Shown: positions 1 through 12,024, numbered from the stretch's first letter. The stretch: DNA of 64,000 nt from Chamaecyparis obtusa (GCA_027943335.1 BSBK01001534.1:1233001-1297000); one strand, 5' to 3'. Notes: a model not told the origin generated them from the sequence alone. Program-made: numbers and translations.

Positions 1-1937
1 AGCAAGTACACCTACTATTGGTAAGTAGGCTCCTCTTTTTCTCTCTTATTTATCATGCATTTGTTTCACTTGAACTGTATATTCTTTCTTATGGGGCATT
101 TTGTAATATTGGATTCATTTTATGTAGGAGGCAATGATGCAATTCCTGGATATACTCGTGTTAAATGTATGAAAACAATACAGTGTGATCAATTGCTCAT
201 GAGCAATGAAGATGGACTTCCCTTGAGAGTAGCCCAGCTTCTAGGTACTTTAAAGACTGATCCTTTCTTTTACTATACAATATAATACTCATAACGTAAT
301 GCACTAACCCCCTATGTGGTCCCTTGCAATAACTAATTATAATAATCTCATAATTATCTTGGAGGGAATCTATTTTATGAAAAACTTAATGATGAATGTT
401 TGCGCATTTTTAGGCCGACCACATGCACATGGTATCATATTTTGATTTCATTGCAAGATTAGATTTTGTTTCATCCCTTTCTTCAAGTATATTAAAAGGT
501 AGCTTCACTTCATTTATGAATCTAACAATTTTTTTTCTTAAAAGGTGGTCAGTACAAGATAAAGGGTTAAAGAATAAGCTCATTGACTCTATGATAACAC
601 TTTTTGGACCCGAAATCTTTCATAGACTTAGACTCCTTGACAAAGTAGGCACTGTTTTGAATTATATTAGAGACAACTACAAGAGCCAAATAGAACATAA
701 CCCTTATTACGAGTGGCCTCCCTATATTCCTATTAATGATTGGGAGGATCTTAAAAAGGATGCACTTGAGAGAAGTGCAAGACATAGTGGACGAGTAGTA
801 TCACTCGAGGAAAGAAGGTACATGATAATGTTAATAATGAAATTATGTACTATTTACTCTTTATAATTATGTGATCTAACATACTTTAAACATCACATAG
901 GTTGCCTGACACAACAAAGGCAACAACAATAAGAAAACAAAAGCATGGGCAACACAGGCTTGGCTTGGGTGGATAGTCAAAACTTGCTGCATGAGTTGTA
1001 AGTATTAGTAAATGAAAAATCATATGCAAATATTTATAATTAAATTGCAATCAATTTAGTTTTGATGAAATTCACTACAATAAAAATTCATGATACCAAT
1101 AAAAAATGCAGGCCTTGGAGTTCAAAAAACCGATTACAGAAGAGGACAAAAAAATAGGCTTCAAACAAGACTATAAAGTCATGGCTGAATGATACCGAGC
1201 AATGAGTGCACAAGGTTCTTCTGCTGGATTTTTTGATCAGGTAAATAAGCCAATAGATTTTTATTTCAAGTTGAAAACTTTACCAATTACCATATTTGAT
1301 GTTAAGTTCCAACATAAAGTGAATATATTTGTTTTAAGTAAGGAAACACTGATTATATATTTTTTTAAAACTTTAAAGTGAATATATTTATATGTAGTAA
1401 ACTGAATGATTAACATTTCTCAGTATTTGTCTTGTATTTATATGTATATATTGTCGATAAATACACTAATTATTTACATTGGAATGCAGCCTGCCGATAT
1501 TGGTATTGCACCAGTCGAGTACGATGGAGGCATTGATTCTAATGTGAATTGTAGTACTCAAGGTATACATTTTCTATTCAAATTTTGATTAATGAATATT
1601 TAATACAAGCAAACATGTTAAATTGAATTTGGTGTAGTAATAAAAATTTAATTATAATGTGTTGGGATTAATAAAACATTTTGTATGGCAGTTGCAAGGG
1701 ATATAGAGGACGTTGTTCCCGATGAGCATGTTGAGGTTCAAGCCTTCGAGCAAGATGATGTGGTTGGACAAGGTAAAGAGTGTCACGTTTATGTTTTTTA
1801 ATGTATTAAAATTCTTGTAACAATAATGAATATATTTTAAATTAACCCCAATTATGATAATATATTTTTAATTGAAGCCTTTTATTTATTATTACAGAGG
1901 ACCCACCTTTGCAAAGGACAGTGAGATCACGTGCATG
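1..1937 (+). pseudogene. Exons of a plant En/Spm (Ptta-type) transposase, second gene of CACTA-1, split by GYP-1
   Basis: Exons can be placed by GT-AG borders and matching phase: end of one at 1-20, then about 128-244, 544-817, 901-999, 1112-1241, 1488-1562, 1691-1773 and from 1900. Exon 544-817 encodes a basic helical stretch followed by WPPYIPINDWEDLKK, the W-P-P...W segment seen in plant En/Spm transposases. Exon 901-999 holds HRLGLGG then SKLAA, matching the family's H-R-L-G-x-G-G-Y motif, but with in-frame stops around that motif and another near 1190. Exon 1900-1937 reads TVRSRA and stops at the GYP-1 insertion. The other half resumes at 15070 in the same frame. The domain assignment is from motif recognition. 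The gene is decayed and probably non-functional. Confidence 0.6.
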
Positions 1938-2434
1938 TGTTAGTCCATTTTCCAGTCATTGCAAAATCTTAGGAAAATGGCCTTTTCCCTGCAAGCTTTG
2001 TTATGCTGTCCTACCGTGCCTACAATCACAGTCTTGACTTGCGATGAGAATCCACTTGGTTTTATGATGTGCGCCCTTAGCCCTATGTTATTCATATGTC
2101 ACCTTACTTCAGCCCAAGTCATGTCTGCTAATTTGCAAGACCCAGGAAATTTTTCAAGTTTTGAGGTCTACGGGAAACATTTTTAAAATTTGCCACAGTG
2201 TCGAAAACCCACAGTGTTTTTGAAAACTCATGATATTTTCATCTTCCCTGCTATATTTTAGTCTGTCGATATTCCTGTGTGTTTTTGATCTTTTGTCGAA
2301 AACCCTCATTGTTTTCGACCCCTGCTTTCCAACTTTGTGCACTTGTCTTTTGGTGTTGAAAAATTTGTGTGTTTTCAACCTCGGTCTTAATTGCACAAGT
2401 CCGACTAGATGGTGGGTCTAGACTCTTCCTGATT

Positions 2435-3700
2435 GGTTGTCGGATGGCCGCATGTAAAATTTTTTTGACATGTGATCATGCAACCGCTTGCCACCTAGCC
2501 GTGTGGGTCCCAGTCCTGTTCAGCTACCTAGCGGTCTACTTTGTCTTAAGTGCGCAAGTGCGATGATGTGGGGCCAATTTCTTCAAAGTGGTAGAGGGAG
2601 GAGATCAACGGTCGGTGTGTGATCACATGGAATATTCTTTCCCCATGTGATCATGCACCTCCTTTTGATTTTGTTTGTTCTAAGCGTCTCTTCAGTGAAG
2701 TGGGCCTGGTGTCAGAGGGGAGGCAGGGGATATGTTCTTATAGGTTGTCGCATGGATGCATGTCAGACTTTTCTAACATGCGATCATGTGATCGCTTGCC
2801 ATCTATCCGCATGGGTCCTAGTCTTCTGTGGTGTTTAGTTTCTTGGCAGTGAAGTTTTCATTCCGCGACCTAGCGACCAATGGTTATCTCCTTGTCGCTT
2901 GATTCTGGCGGTTAAGCGGCTAACATCTAGCAACTTGGCTGGCGGTTAAGTTTGCCTTAGTCACGCGATCACGTGATGGTGGGCACAGATTTTCAAAGCT
3001 TTTTGTAGGTGGGGTCTCTTCGGCGGTGACTGCGCTGGTGGTTATGTGGTGGCTTATGATTGACTGTCGCATGATCACATAGTCTAATTTTTGGCTATGC
3101 GATCATGCAACCACATGCCACGTGTCCCTGGGGCCCGGTAGCAGGTGATGGGGCATCTTCTGAATGCTAAGTGGTAGTGTTCTATTGGCCGGTGAGTGAC
3201 AGATGTGGTGGTCTCATGGCCTTGTCGCATGATCGCAAGGGCCATTTCCATGGCATGCGATCATGTGACAAACCCCTTGCTGTTGACTCCATGTGGTGGC
3301 GACTACGGTGATGGTTAATGTTCACGGGTTGTTGCATGTTTGCGTGGCCCATTTCTGGGCTATGCGATCATGCGATAGGGTGCCATGTGTGCTGGGGCCC
3401 ATCTGTATTTGTTTGGTGGTCCCATTGGTAGGTGGTGTCATGGCGATCTCTGATTGGTGTGAGCTGGCAAGATGTTAAGGTTTGAACATGGGCCCAGGAT
3501 AGGGTATCTCGGCGATGACATGACAGCCGGCAGGGTGCATGGTAGTAGCTTGTCCGATGTTTACGTGAGCCAATTTTATGGCTTGCGAACATGAGACAAA
3601 CTCTTTTGTGGCAAGCGACAATGTCGGTGATAATGGGAAATGGCATGTTGCATGTTCGCATAGCCCATTTCTGGGCTATGCAATCATGCGACAATTGTTT
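2435..3700. repeat. Cluster of about nine related hairpins in the GYP-1 5' LTR
   Basis: Imperfect inverted repeats share the stem core GTCGCATGATCGCA but have different loops. Clear examples are at 3222-3271, about 3330-3378 and about 3640-3695; weaker ones lie near 2440, 2620, 2750, 3065 and 3550. The cluster recurs in the 3' LTR. Stems are CpG-rich and copies differ mainly by CG to TG or CA. All lie upstream of the TATA box, so in the U3 promoter region. A role in transcription or silencing is possible but not shown. Confidence 0.8.
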
Positions 3701-4101
3701 GGCATCACCATTGCAGAGTTAGCATGAGGTGTTTGGATGTTAAAAGGGCAAGTCCGCGAGTGCATTGTGACCATTTGCCTTCATTTTTGAATCTCTATGA
3801 ACATTTCCAGCGACCAGAATGGACCGAAATTGATGACAAAAAGGGCTAGAGTTGGTAAACTAATTTTCTCCATCGCTCCAGTGTGGTTCAGGGTGCTTGA
3901 CGGTTGATTGCAGAAGATTTTGTACCATGAAGAATGATTACAATCTTGGCTCAAGAAGTGTTTGTAGTAGGCTGATTAGACTATTTGAGCTTGCATGATG
4001 TGGCTTGACCCGTGTCATGTTTGTGTTAAATCCTTGGAGGGGTTAGGTGATTTTGAATTTTTGAGTTGGAAGTGATCATTATGCTTGCTTTGTAACCCTG
4101 G

Positions 4102-4108
4102 TATAAAG
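4102..4108 (+). promoter_or_regulatory. Putative TATA box of the GYP-1 LTR promoter
   Basis: TATAAAG lies downstream of the hairpin cluster and about 0.9 kb before the LTR end. The same sequence is at 14173-14179 in the 3' LTR. This implies a U3 of about 2.1 kb. No experimental start site is implied. Confidence 0.5.
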
Positions 4109-5001
4109 GGATTTTTGTGATCATTTTCAAGGGCATTGGGAGATAGGTATTCAAACTTTTGGGTTGTGAGTCCTCTTCTCAGTCTGAATTGTAATGACTT
4201 GTCTGGATTTTATTTTTGACTATTGAAAGAAAGTTGTAGGTCTAAGCTGCAGTTTGCAAGCAAGGTTCCTTTGGATTGACTGTACACACTTGAGGATTCT
4301 TCATACTCAATGCAGGCACATGATTCTCATCTCTCCCTTGTGTCAATGTAGATGAATTGTGATATTTCCAGTTCACTGCATAACAATTTATGTATAGGTT
4401 TTCATTCTTGAGCTCTAATCTAGGATTAGATTAAATGATGCTTTAGATGGGACCTAAATTTATGTCTTGTCTATGTAGGGATATTCTGTAAGTAGTAGAG
4501 GAGATTGTAAATGTGTTTGTGGCTTTGAATCTCAGGTATATTTCTGGTGTGTGTGTGTGGTCTATCTAAGAAAACTTGCCCAATGGATGAGGCACTGGCC
4601 TAGATAAGTACTTCTTTATTGACATGTCCTGATAGGTTGTTATGATTCAAAAACATAAATTAAGAACCATTCCTTAAGTTTTTAGCATTTGGTTGTGTAA
4701 GGTTCCTACCTGTAGCAATGGAGAGTCAATGAGTGTGTGGTCAACATTCAGTACTTTATTGCTATCCATTTATCTATTATTCAAACCTAGCCTTTGGTGT
4801 GTGAAGTATAGTTTATACTGGGTTAGGTGCACCCGCCTTGGTTTTGCAGAGCCAGAAGCAGAAGAGGGCAGTCTTGTCCCTAGAGTTGGTCCAGTTATCC
4901 TAAGACCTCATTACATTTTGGAGCTAACCACCCCTAAAATCTATCTGAGGGTATACTGGTAGCCTATTAGAGCATAAGCATCATTTTGGACATGAACAAG
5001 A

Positions 5002-5018
5002 TGGTGAATCTACTGGGG
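5002..5018 (+). promoter_or_regulatory. Candidate primer-binding site of GYP-1
   Basis: TGGTGAATCTACTGG begins three bases after the inferred LTR end. A PBS must start TGG, the complement of the CCA tRNA end. I could not assign the tRNA, so the call rests on position and the TGG start only. Confidence 0.4.
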
Positions 5019-5205
5019 AGTGTTATACATGTTCATCTTAACCAGTAGGTGATCATTGGAAGAAATAGGGTTGTTCTTGTCCCTTGTCTCTCTAACTCAT
5101 TTGAGTATTTCTAGAGTGAAGAAACTATATTGTGATATTCCCAATACACCTGGGTGGTGACTTAAACATCTCTGAAGCAGTGCTAGTCATTATTTATTTT
5201 GCAGG

Positions 5206-7440
5206 ATGAGTTATAGAGGTACCAGGTCTCAGAAAAAGAAGTATCTTGAAGATATAATGGAAGAAGGCATTCCAGGCACTTCTGGGCCTAGTTAGACAAG
5301 GGGAGGAAAGAAGAGAAGAGGTGTTTCTCATACTTAGAGGAATAATAGAGATACCAAACAAGAAATCCAAGCCAGGCCTAGTCAGGAAGAAAATAATTTA
5401 GAGTATGAAGAGGCTGTTGACTTGGGATTGAACCAGTATGAGGAAGAGTTTTAAGTGGGAGATGGTGAGTCAGAGACCACACTCCCTGAATCAGAAGAGA
5501 TCTTTGAGAAGATCTATGAACTAGAAAGAAGAGTTCAAGAATAGCTTGCCATTAGGCAGCAAAGAGAAAAGGATAAAGAAGATAAAGTAAGACAAGCCAT
5601 GATGAGGGCTGATCAGCTAAAGAGGCAGTTACTGGATTTGGAGGCAATTAATTCTGTCCCAGAGCGTGAAAGAGTAAGAAAACAACCTATTGTTCAAAAA
5701 ATATGTGAAGAAACCAGACCAAGTGATAAAGGAAAATAGAAGGCTGTTGGGATTCAAATCAGTGAACAAGTTATTGTGGATGGGACATTAGATCCAAGAC
5801 TGAGATTAGATTCAGATTTGGAGATAGCTAGAAGGAAGAAAGAAATATTCGATAAAGAATTGGAGAAAGTAGAGTTGGAGGCTTCTGCTGCAAAAATAAA
5901 AAAGAAGATAGATTTTCTCAAGCATGCTTCAGGACCTTCAAATATTGCTGCTTCCTTTTTGGGACAAGGTGGAACTCATGGTAACAATGCAGCTCAAGAA
6001 AATGGTGTACTGGGTGCCGCTAGAGTTCCTAATGGTTCAAACACAAGGACATCTACATCTCAAGGAATGGATCCACTAAATGGAGCTCCTATTCATGAAA
6101 GGTACAAACAAATTTTCTTCTTTGGTATTTCTAGTTATCCTAATGCAATCCCTGATGAAATTAGAAAGAAGCTTCCTAAATTTACTAGAAATAATGTTAT
6201 CACATGTGAAGAACATCTAAAAAATTTCATAGATGTAATAGATGATTATAATGTAGAGCCTGATGATGTTATAATGAAGCTATTTGTACAATCCCTGATT
6301 GAGGATGCTAGGGATTGGTTTAGAAGATTACCCCATGCTAGTACAGGGTCATGGAATGAATTCAAGAACTATTTCAAGGAACACTATGGTGATAAGACTA
6401 ATGAAGGTTTTTTTTTTCTTGAATGAATTCAATAACATAAAGAAGAATCAGAATGAAGAGGTCCTTGAATTTAATATAAGATTCCAAAAGGCTATGCATA
6501 GACTCTTGCAGGTTATCAGACTAGATGACAGGGTGTGTCTTGTGACATACTTGAATGCCTTTGATGCAAAAATGGGATACCTCTTGAGGGAGAAGAACCC
6601 TATAAATCTTGGGGAAGCTTACAAATTGGCCATCAACATAGAGAGAAATAGAAGAATATCAGGAAAGATAGGGAGAAGAGATGATTGCAGGCCTCAAATG
6701 CAGAGTAAGAATGAAATGGGAAGGTTTGTTGACTCTAAACCCAAAGAGGATGACAATCTAAAACAAATTTTAAAGGCTTTGGAAGGTTTAAAGCCTAGAG
6801 AAAAGGGAAACAATAGAGTTGTGACTATGGAGAGGTCAGCTCCAAATAATTTTAGCAGACAACCAAGAATGCAAAATTACCCTTACAACACTCAGTGGAA
6901 AGATGGCAGGCCCATTCTCCCAACCAAGCAGGAAAGACCTGATGGAAGGATCCCTGATCCTTTGCAGAGAAATTTAGTGAATTTAGCTGATGAGGTTCCA
7001 TGGTGTGTCATTTGTCAATCTCCTCATAGTCCAGAGCATTGTGTCATTGCTTTGAATTTACCTGATAATCAAGAAGGTGAGGAGCAGTATGATAAGGAAG
7101 GATGTGGTATGACTTCTTCACATGTGTGGGATGAAGCTGACTCTACTGATGATGAAGATGAAGAGTTTGATGATGTTGGATGTAGTACAGTGAGGGGTGA
7201 GGAGAAAGTTTCTTTAAGAAGACCCTCAGATGAAGAAATTGCTCAAATCACTGCAGACATGGTCACTCAAGCTAGAAGGAATTATAACTTGAGGAATAGG
7301 ACAATTGGAAATGCAACTGGTAAGCCAGGCAGTATGTTCATCAAGAGGACAGAAAATAGTGTACAACAACATGAAGAAAAGGGCAAGGGTGCTGATGATA
7401 CTAACCAAGTGAAGGTAAAAAGGAAAATTATGCTTGCTGC
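5206..7440 (+). pseudogene. GYP-1 gag (capsid-nucleocapsid), frameshifted and stop-ridden
   Basis: Structural protein that packages the element's RNA. The likely start is ATG 5206. The N-terminal third is charged and coiled-coil-like (5440-5930). A Retrotrans_gag-type domain follows at about 6090-6560, with FFGISSYPN, DARDWFRRLP and WNEFKNYFKEHYG. A short zinc-knuckle-like C-x2-C-x3-H-x4-C (CVICQSPHSPEHC) lies near 7003-7041. Stops at 5293, 5335, 5452, 5542 and 5737 are TAG except for one TAA. A run of ten T at 6408-6417 moves the reading from frame 1 to frame 2. The rest of the polyprotein continues in frame 2, so gag and pol appear fused in one frame. Confidence 0.8.
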
Positions 7441-7839
7441 AATGCCTGGGAATAAAACAAAAACATCAGATGTTGTGGTTCCTATTTCTCAAAATGGAGA
7501 AGAATCTTCTCTCAGGAACAAGTCTGATTTGACAAAGGATAAGGTTGTCACTATTTTTGAGGAAGACATGAATAACCAAAAGTATGTTCCAATTGATATG
7601 TCCAAATTGCTTTCACAGATCATTGTCAAGGTTCCACTGTTGGAAATGATGAGAATAGAAGAACACAAGGTCAAGGCCTTAAATTGGGTAAATGGTGTTT
7701 CTTTTGTAGGAATCCAAGAAGTGAGTAGAAATGACAAACATGTGGCTTACTTGGAAGACACACCTAACAGTAAGAGTGAAGAAATTGTTTCTAAGATCCC
7801 TCAAATCTTCTTGGATACAAATATTGTAAACAATGCAGT

Positions 7840-8200
7840 AGGGACAGTTGATCCTTTCTTCTTGTCTCTTGTTATTAATGGTAAAATGTTGAAGAACTGC
7901 ATGATTGATTTTGGATCATCAAACATTGTCATGCCTGCAAAGATCATGAAATCATTAGGACTAAAGGTTGATACACCTCATGGAAGATGCCAAGCTACAG
8001 ACTCAAGAGAAGTGCCAGTTATTGGTACCATCAAGGCTTTGCCTTATAAATTAGCTGCATTTCCTAACAAATAGTTGACTATGAGTGTTCTTGTAGTGGA
8101 CATTCCTCCTCAATATGGAATGTTGTTATCTAGAAAGTGGAGTGCCTCCATGGGAGGAAGTATTCAATGTGACTTGTCCTTTTCCACTTTTAACATTGAA
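7840..8200 (+). pseudogene. GYP-1 aspartic protease domain
   Basis: The retroelement protease cleaves the Gag-Pol polyprotein. The active-site region reads MIDFGSSNIVMP at about 7901-7936. The second position of the usual D-S/T-G triad is F here, so activity is doubtful. A hydrophobic strand then LLSRKW follows near 8125, matching the usual C-terminal L-L-G-R-x-W. A TAG at 8072-8074 cuts the domain. The domain is in the frame shared by gag and RT. Confidence 0.75.
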
Positions 8201-8379
8201 GGAGAGAGTGTGAAGGTGTCAAGGGAAGCCAGGACCCCACATATGATTGAGGAAAATGAAAAGGATAGCATGAATTGTTTTGTTGACACTGACATTGGCT
8301 CATTCCAAGTCCAGAGGAATGAGATGCAGGAGAAGGTCGGGACTATCCTTTTAGCCCATGATGAGAGTAACATGGCAGA

Positions 8380-8780
8380 GGGTAATGTCTTATGGACATT
8401 ATATTTTGATGGAGAAAATTCTAAGGAAGGTGCTAGAGTAGGAGTGTTATTGGTGTCCCCAAGTGGTAAGACTTTTAAATTTTCTTTCACTCTCCTATTT
8501 TCTTGCACAAACAATGTTGCTGAATATGAGGCCCTATTGATTGGTTTGAAACAAGCATCAAAACATGGGATCAAACATCTTAGGGTAATTGGTGATTCTG
8601 AGTTAGTAATATCTTAGATTAGATCAAAGTATGCATCAAAAAACCAAAGGCTGAAACAATATAGGAATGTTGTATGGGATGAAATTGAATGTTTCAATGC
8701 TTTTGGAATTGATTGGGTGGATAGAAGCCAAAATAGGATGGCAGATTTACTAGAAAACATAGCCTTAAGGCTAGAGGATG
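8380..8780 (+). pseudogene. GYP-1 RNase H of the additional (archaeal-like, aRH) type, located before RT
   Basis: RNase H degrades the RNA strand of the RNA-DNA hybrid. Four acidic positions of the fold are visible: LYFDG, NVAEYEAL, GDSELV and NRMADLL. The text closely matches the additional RNase H of Tat elements, as at 48560-49080 and 30558-31193 in this window. In those two elements it follows RT; here it sits between protease and RT. TAG at 8615-8617 interrupts it after GDSELVIS, and another TAG is at 8915. The usual RNase H after RT is also present but degenerate. Confidence 0.85.
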
Positions 8781-9129
8781 TTACCTTTGTGGGAATATCT
8801 AGAATTGAGTGTAAGTCCAGGCCTTCTATCCCAAATAATGTTGAGAATTGGCAAGTATTTTCTGATGATCAAGATATATTGAGGTTCTTGCAGTGTGAGT
8901 CTCACTTTGATGGTTAGGAAATGGATTTTAGCACCTATGTAGACAACAAAGATGGAAAAGAGAGTGTCCTTTGGAAGGAAGTACTGCAATTGAAGTCAAA
9001 TAGGATCCCAAGGAGACTGGTTGCTCTTGAGAGAGCATTTGATAATAAAGAGAGGGCTTGTGTAGCTAGACTTGCTGACACGGTAAGTGATTTGGAGGAG
9101 GTGAATCTAGGGACAAGCCAAGAACCAAA

Positions 9130-9960
9130 GAACATTTACATAGGTAAATTTTTATCTCAAAGAACTAGAAGAAATCTGATGGAGCTTCTCAAAAAATTCA
9201 GACATGTCTTTGCATGGTCTTATGAAGATTTGAAGGCATATAGAGAGGATCTCTTTCAACATGAGATACCATTAAACGAAGGAACTAAACCTTTTAGGCA
9301 GAAATTAAGGCCTGTGAACCCTACTTTGGCACCAAAAATGCAAGATGAACTTAAAAAGATGATGGATGCTGGCATTATCAAGCCTGTCAGACATTCTACT
9401 TGGGTGTCAAATTTGGTTCCAGTCAGGAAAAAGAATGGTGACATTAGGTTGTGTGTTGATTTTAGAAATCTGAATGTCAATTCTTTGAAAGACAACTATG
9501 GTCTCCCTAATATGGAAAACATGCTGAAAAGAGTCACTGGATTGGAGTTGATGTCAATGATGGATGGTTTCTTTGGGTATAATCAAGTCATGGTCAAGGA
9601 GTCAGAACAATTCAAGACTGCATTCACTACTCCTTGGGGAACATATGTTTATGTCAGAATGCCATTTGGTCTGACAAATGCAGGAGCTACTTTCTAGAGA
9701 GCTATGGATGTGGCCTTTTCTGATTTCATAAATAATTTTTTAGTGGTATATCAGGATGATCTCACAGCATATTCAGAGAAGGAGGATCAACACTGTGAGC
9801 ATCTTGAAAAGATTTTTATTAGAGCTCTAGAGTACAAAATTTCTTTGAATCTAAAGAAATGTTTTTTGGGTGTGGTGGAAGGCAAGCTCTTAGGACATGT
9901 TGTGTCCAAGGATGGAGTGAGAATTGATCCTAAAAGGTTTATGGCAATAGACAAGCTTTC
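9130..9960 (+). pseudogene. GYP-1 reverse transcriptase domain
   Basis: Copies the element RNA into DNA. Visible blocks in order: FAWSYEDLKAY, IPLNEGTKPFRQKLRPVNP, VPVRKKNGDIRLCVDFRNLN, MDGFFGYNQV, PFGLTNAGATF and the catalytic Y-x-D-D box as VVYQDDLTAY near 9747. A TAG at 9695-9697 falls where the family has glutamine in G-A-T-F/Y-Q-R-A-M. After it come KKCFLGVVEGKLLGHVVS and the palm-thumb end. No frameshift is seen across the domain. Confidence 0.9.
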
Positions 9961-10079
9961 ACCACCAAGGAATGTTAAAGGAGTACAGTCTTTCTTTGGG
10001 CAAGTAAATTTTCTAAGAAGGTTTGTTACTAACTTTGCAGAAATTTGTATTCCCATCCCTGGAATGTTGAAGAAAAATG

Positions 10080-10570
10080 CAAAAGTAGAATGGACTGAAG
10101 AAGCAAATGAGTCTTTCAAGAATATCAAACAGGCCATCAAGGATGCCCCTATTTTAAGGACCCCTGATTATGGTAAACCCATGCAAAGTTTCTCCTTTGC
10201 TTCTTGTCATACAATTGCATCCATCTTATTACAAAAGAATTCAGAAGGGTATGAACAACCCATATCCTTTTTTAGCAAATCCTTACATGCAGCAGATCTA
10301 AAGTATGATATAGTTGAGAAGCAGGCTTATGCCCTAGTCAAAGCAGTCAAGGCTTTTAGGTGCTATCTTATGGGAGCTAGGGTGGTTGCTTATGTTCCTA
10401 ATGCTACTGTCAAGGATATTCTAGTGCAACAAGAGGTCTCAGGTAAGAGATGTAGATGGATCAACAGGATCCAAGAATTCAATATAGATATTCAGATTAC
10501 AAAATTGGTAAGAGGCCTTGGTCTTGCAAAGTTGATGGCACAGAGTAATTTGGTTGCAAACCATGTGAAC
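10080..10570 (+). pseudogene. GYP-1 degenerate gypsy RNase H (connection-like) domain after RT
   Basis: The fold is recognisable from VEWTEEANESFKNIK, PISFFSKSLHAADLKYD, KAVKAFRCYLMGA and RWINRIQEFNIDI. The catalytic positions are lost: the usual D-A-S reads FAS, the E of E-K-E-A-L reads EKQAY, and the D of Y-T-D-H is replaced in AYVPNA. This matches the known loss of activity of the original RNase H in elements that acquired a second one. Confidence 0.75.
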
Positions 10571-10679
10571 ATGTTAGAGGAGGAAGAAATGCCATATGTT
10601 TGTGATTTGGATTGTTGTGATTGGTACAGGGATGTCATCAATTACTTGCAAAAATTGTTTCTTCCCCCTGACATGAGTG

Positions 10680-11878
10680 AAAATAAGAAAAGGACTATCA
10701 GGCTACAATCTATGAGATATGCCATTATACATGGTGAGTTATGGTGGAAAAGAAATGAAGGTGTATTGCTAAAATGTGTAGACCAGGAAAGGTCTAGGTC
10801 TTTGTTAGAATCAATGCATCAAGGTGTATGTGGAGGACACTACATGGCAAAGACCATAGCCCAAAAGATCCTTAGATCTGGATTTTGGTGGCCTACAATT
10901 TTTAAAGACACACATCAGTTTGTAAGGAAGTGTGATGCATGTTAGAGGTTTACAGGTAAGCTAAAATTTGGTGGAAATTTACCACTCAAACCAGTCTCAG
11001 TTCAGGCCCCTTTCCAGTAGTGGGGTATTGATTTCATAGGTGAGATTCCAAACAAGTCTAGTGGTGGGCATTCCTACATATTAGTGGCAACAGATTATTT
11101 CACTAAATCGGTTGAAGCTATTCCCACTAGGAGGGCCACTAGTAAAGTTGTTATTGATTTCATGATGCAGAACATTCTCACTAGGTTTGGATGTCTAGAA
11201 ATAATAGTGGTAGATAATGTGATGTGTTTTAGATCTTAGAAGTTTGATGATTTTTGTAAGAATTATGGGATACACATTTCATTCTCTTCCCCATATCACC
11301 CATAGGGAAATGGCCAGGTTGAATCCACTAATAAAAGCTTGATAAAGATCCTCAAAAGGGTGTTGGATATAAATAAGAAAGCCTGGGACTCAAAGTTATG
11401 GTGGGCATTGTGGGCTGACAGAGTGACCATCAAGAAGGCCATAGGTTGTGCCCCATTTGTTCTAGTCTACAGGATTGGAGCTAGGTTACCTCAGAACAAT
11501 CTATTGCAAATGTATAAGTTCATCCAGGCATATGATGAAGACTTAGATGATGAAATGAGACTAAGGATGGATGAGTTAATCTAGTTGGAGGAGGTAAGAA
11601 GAGATGCACATGAAAGAAATGAAACACTTCAGACACAGTGTAAGAGCTTATTTGATAAAAGAGCCACTCAAAGGAGTTTTGGGGCTGGTGATCTTGTTCT
11701 AATGTGGAATGCCAGATTAGAGGATAAGGGATGGCATGGTAAGTTTGATCCTAGTTGGTTGGGTCCTTATCTCATTGAAAGTAAATGGAGAGTTGATTCA
11801 TATATTTTGAAAGATCTAACTGGTGGCACTTTGGAATTTCCTGTTCATGGACAATTCCTAAAGTTTTACTTCTCTTGA
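10680..11878 (+). pseudogene. GYP-1 integrase, ending the pol frame
   Basis: Inserts the DNA copy into the genome. The N-terminal zinc-binding H-H-C-C region is at about 10815-10945 (HQGVCGGHY ... CDAC). The core has D in WGIDFIGE, D in VVDNVMCF and E in GNGQVESTNK. A C-terminal basic domain follows, with FGAGDLVLMWNARLEDKG and WLGPYLIE. TAG stops at 10943, 11018, 11237, 11303 and 11582 interrupt it; at 10943, 11018 and 11303 the family has glutamine. The natural end is TGA 11876-11878. No chromodomain is seen. Confidence 0.88.
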
Positions 11879-12024
11879 AGTATCTTTTTCCACGAGCAGT
11901 AGTTAAGTTTCTTCCCTAGGTCTCTTAGGGTTGTTTTTGGTCTAAAATTTTGTGGTCTGCTCTTCCAGTAGATTCTATTTTCTCATTGTATCTACAAGAG
12001 ATACATGTCCCTAACTAGAGCCAC

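Larger units (their letters stand above)
1938..4998 (+). repeat. GYP-1 5' LTR
   Basis: Direct repeat of 12025-15069. The first 2.1 kb (U3) contains a cluster of hairpins, then a TATA box at 4102. The end is placed at AACA (4998), which pairs with the TGTT start. The last six bases differ from the 3' copy. Over the first 330 bases the two LTRs differ at roughly 20 positions, mostly C/T and G/A. The CpG-poor last 0.9 kb is visibly closer between copies. Confidence 0.88.

Noticed and set aside
1959..3700. Many short ORFs on both strands in the GYP-1 LTRs
   Set aside because: They follow hairpin stems, appear on both strands, and match no family. They are by-products of the inverted repeats.
6299..11878. 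TAG read as a sense codon (recoded or suppressed amber) because all nine stops are TAG
   Set aside because: Neighbouring elements and exons carry TAG, TGA and TAA stops in decayed genes, and plant nuclear genes use the standard code. CHG deamination explains the pattern more simply.
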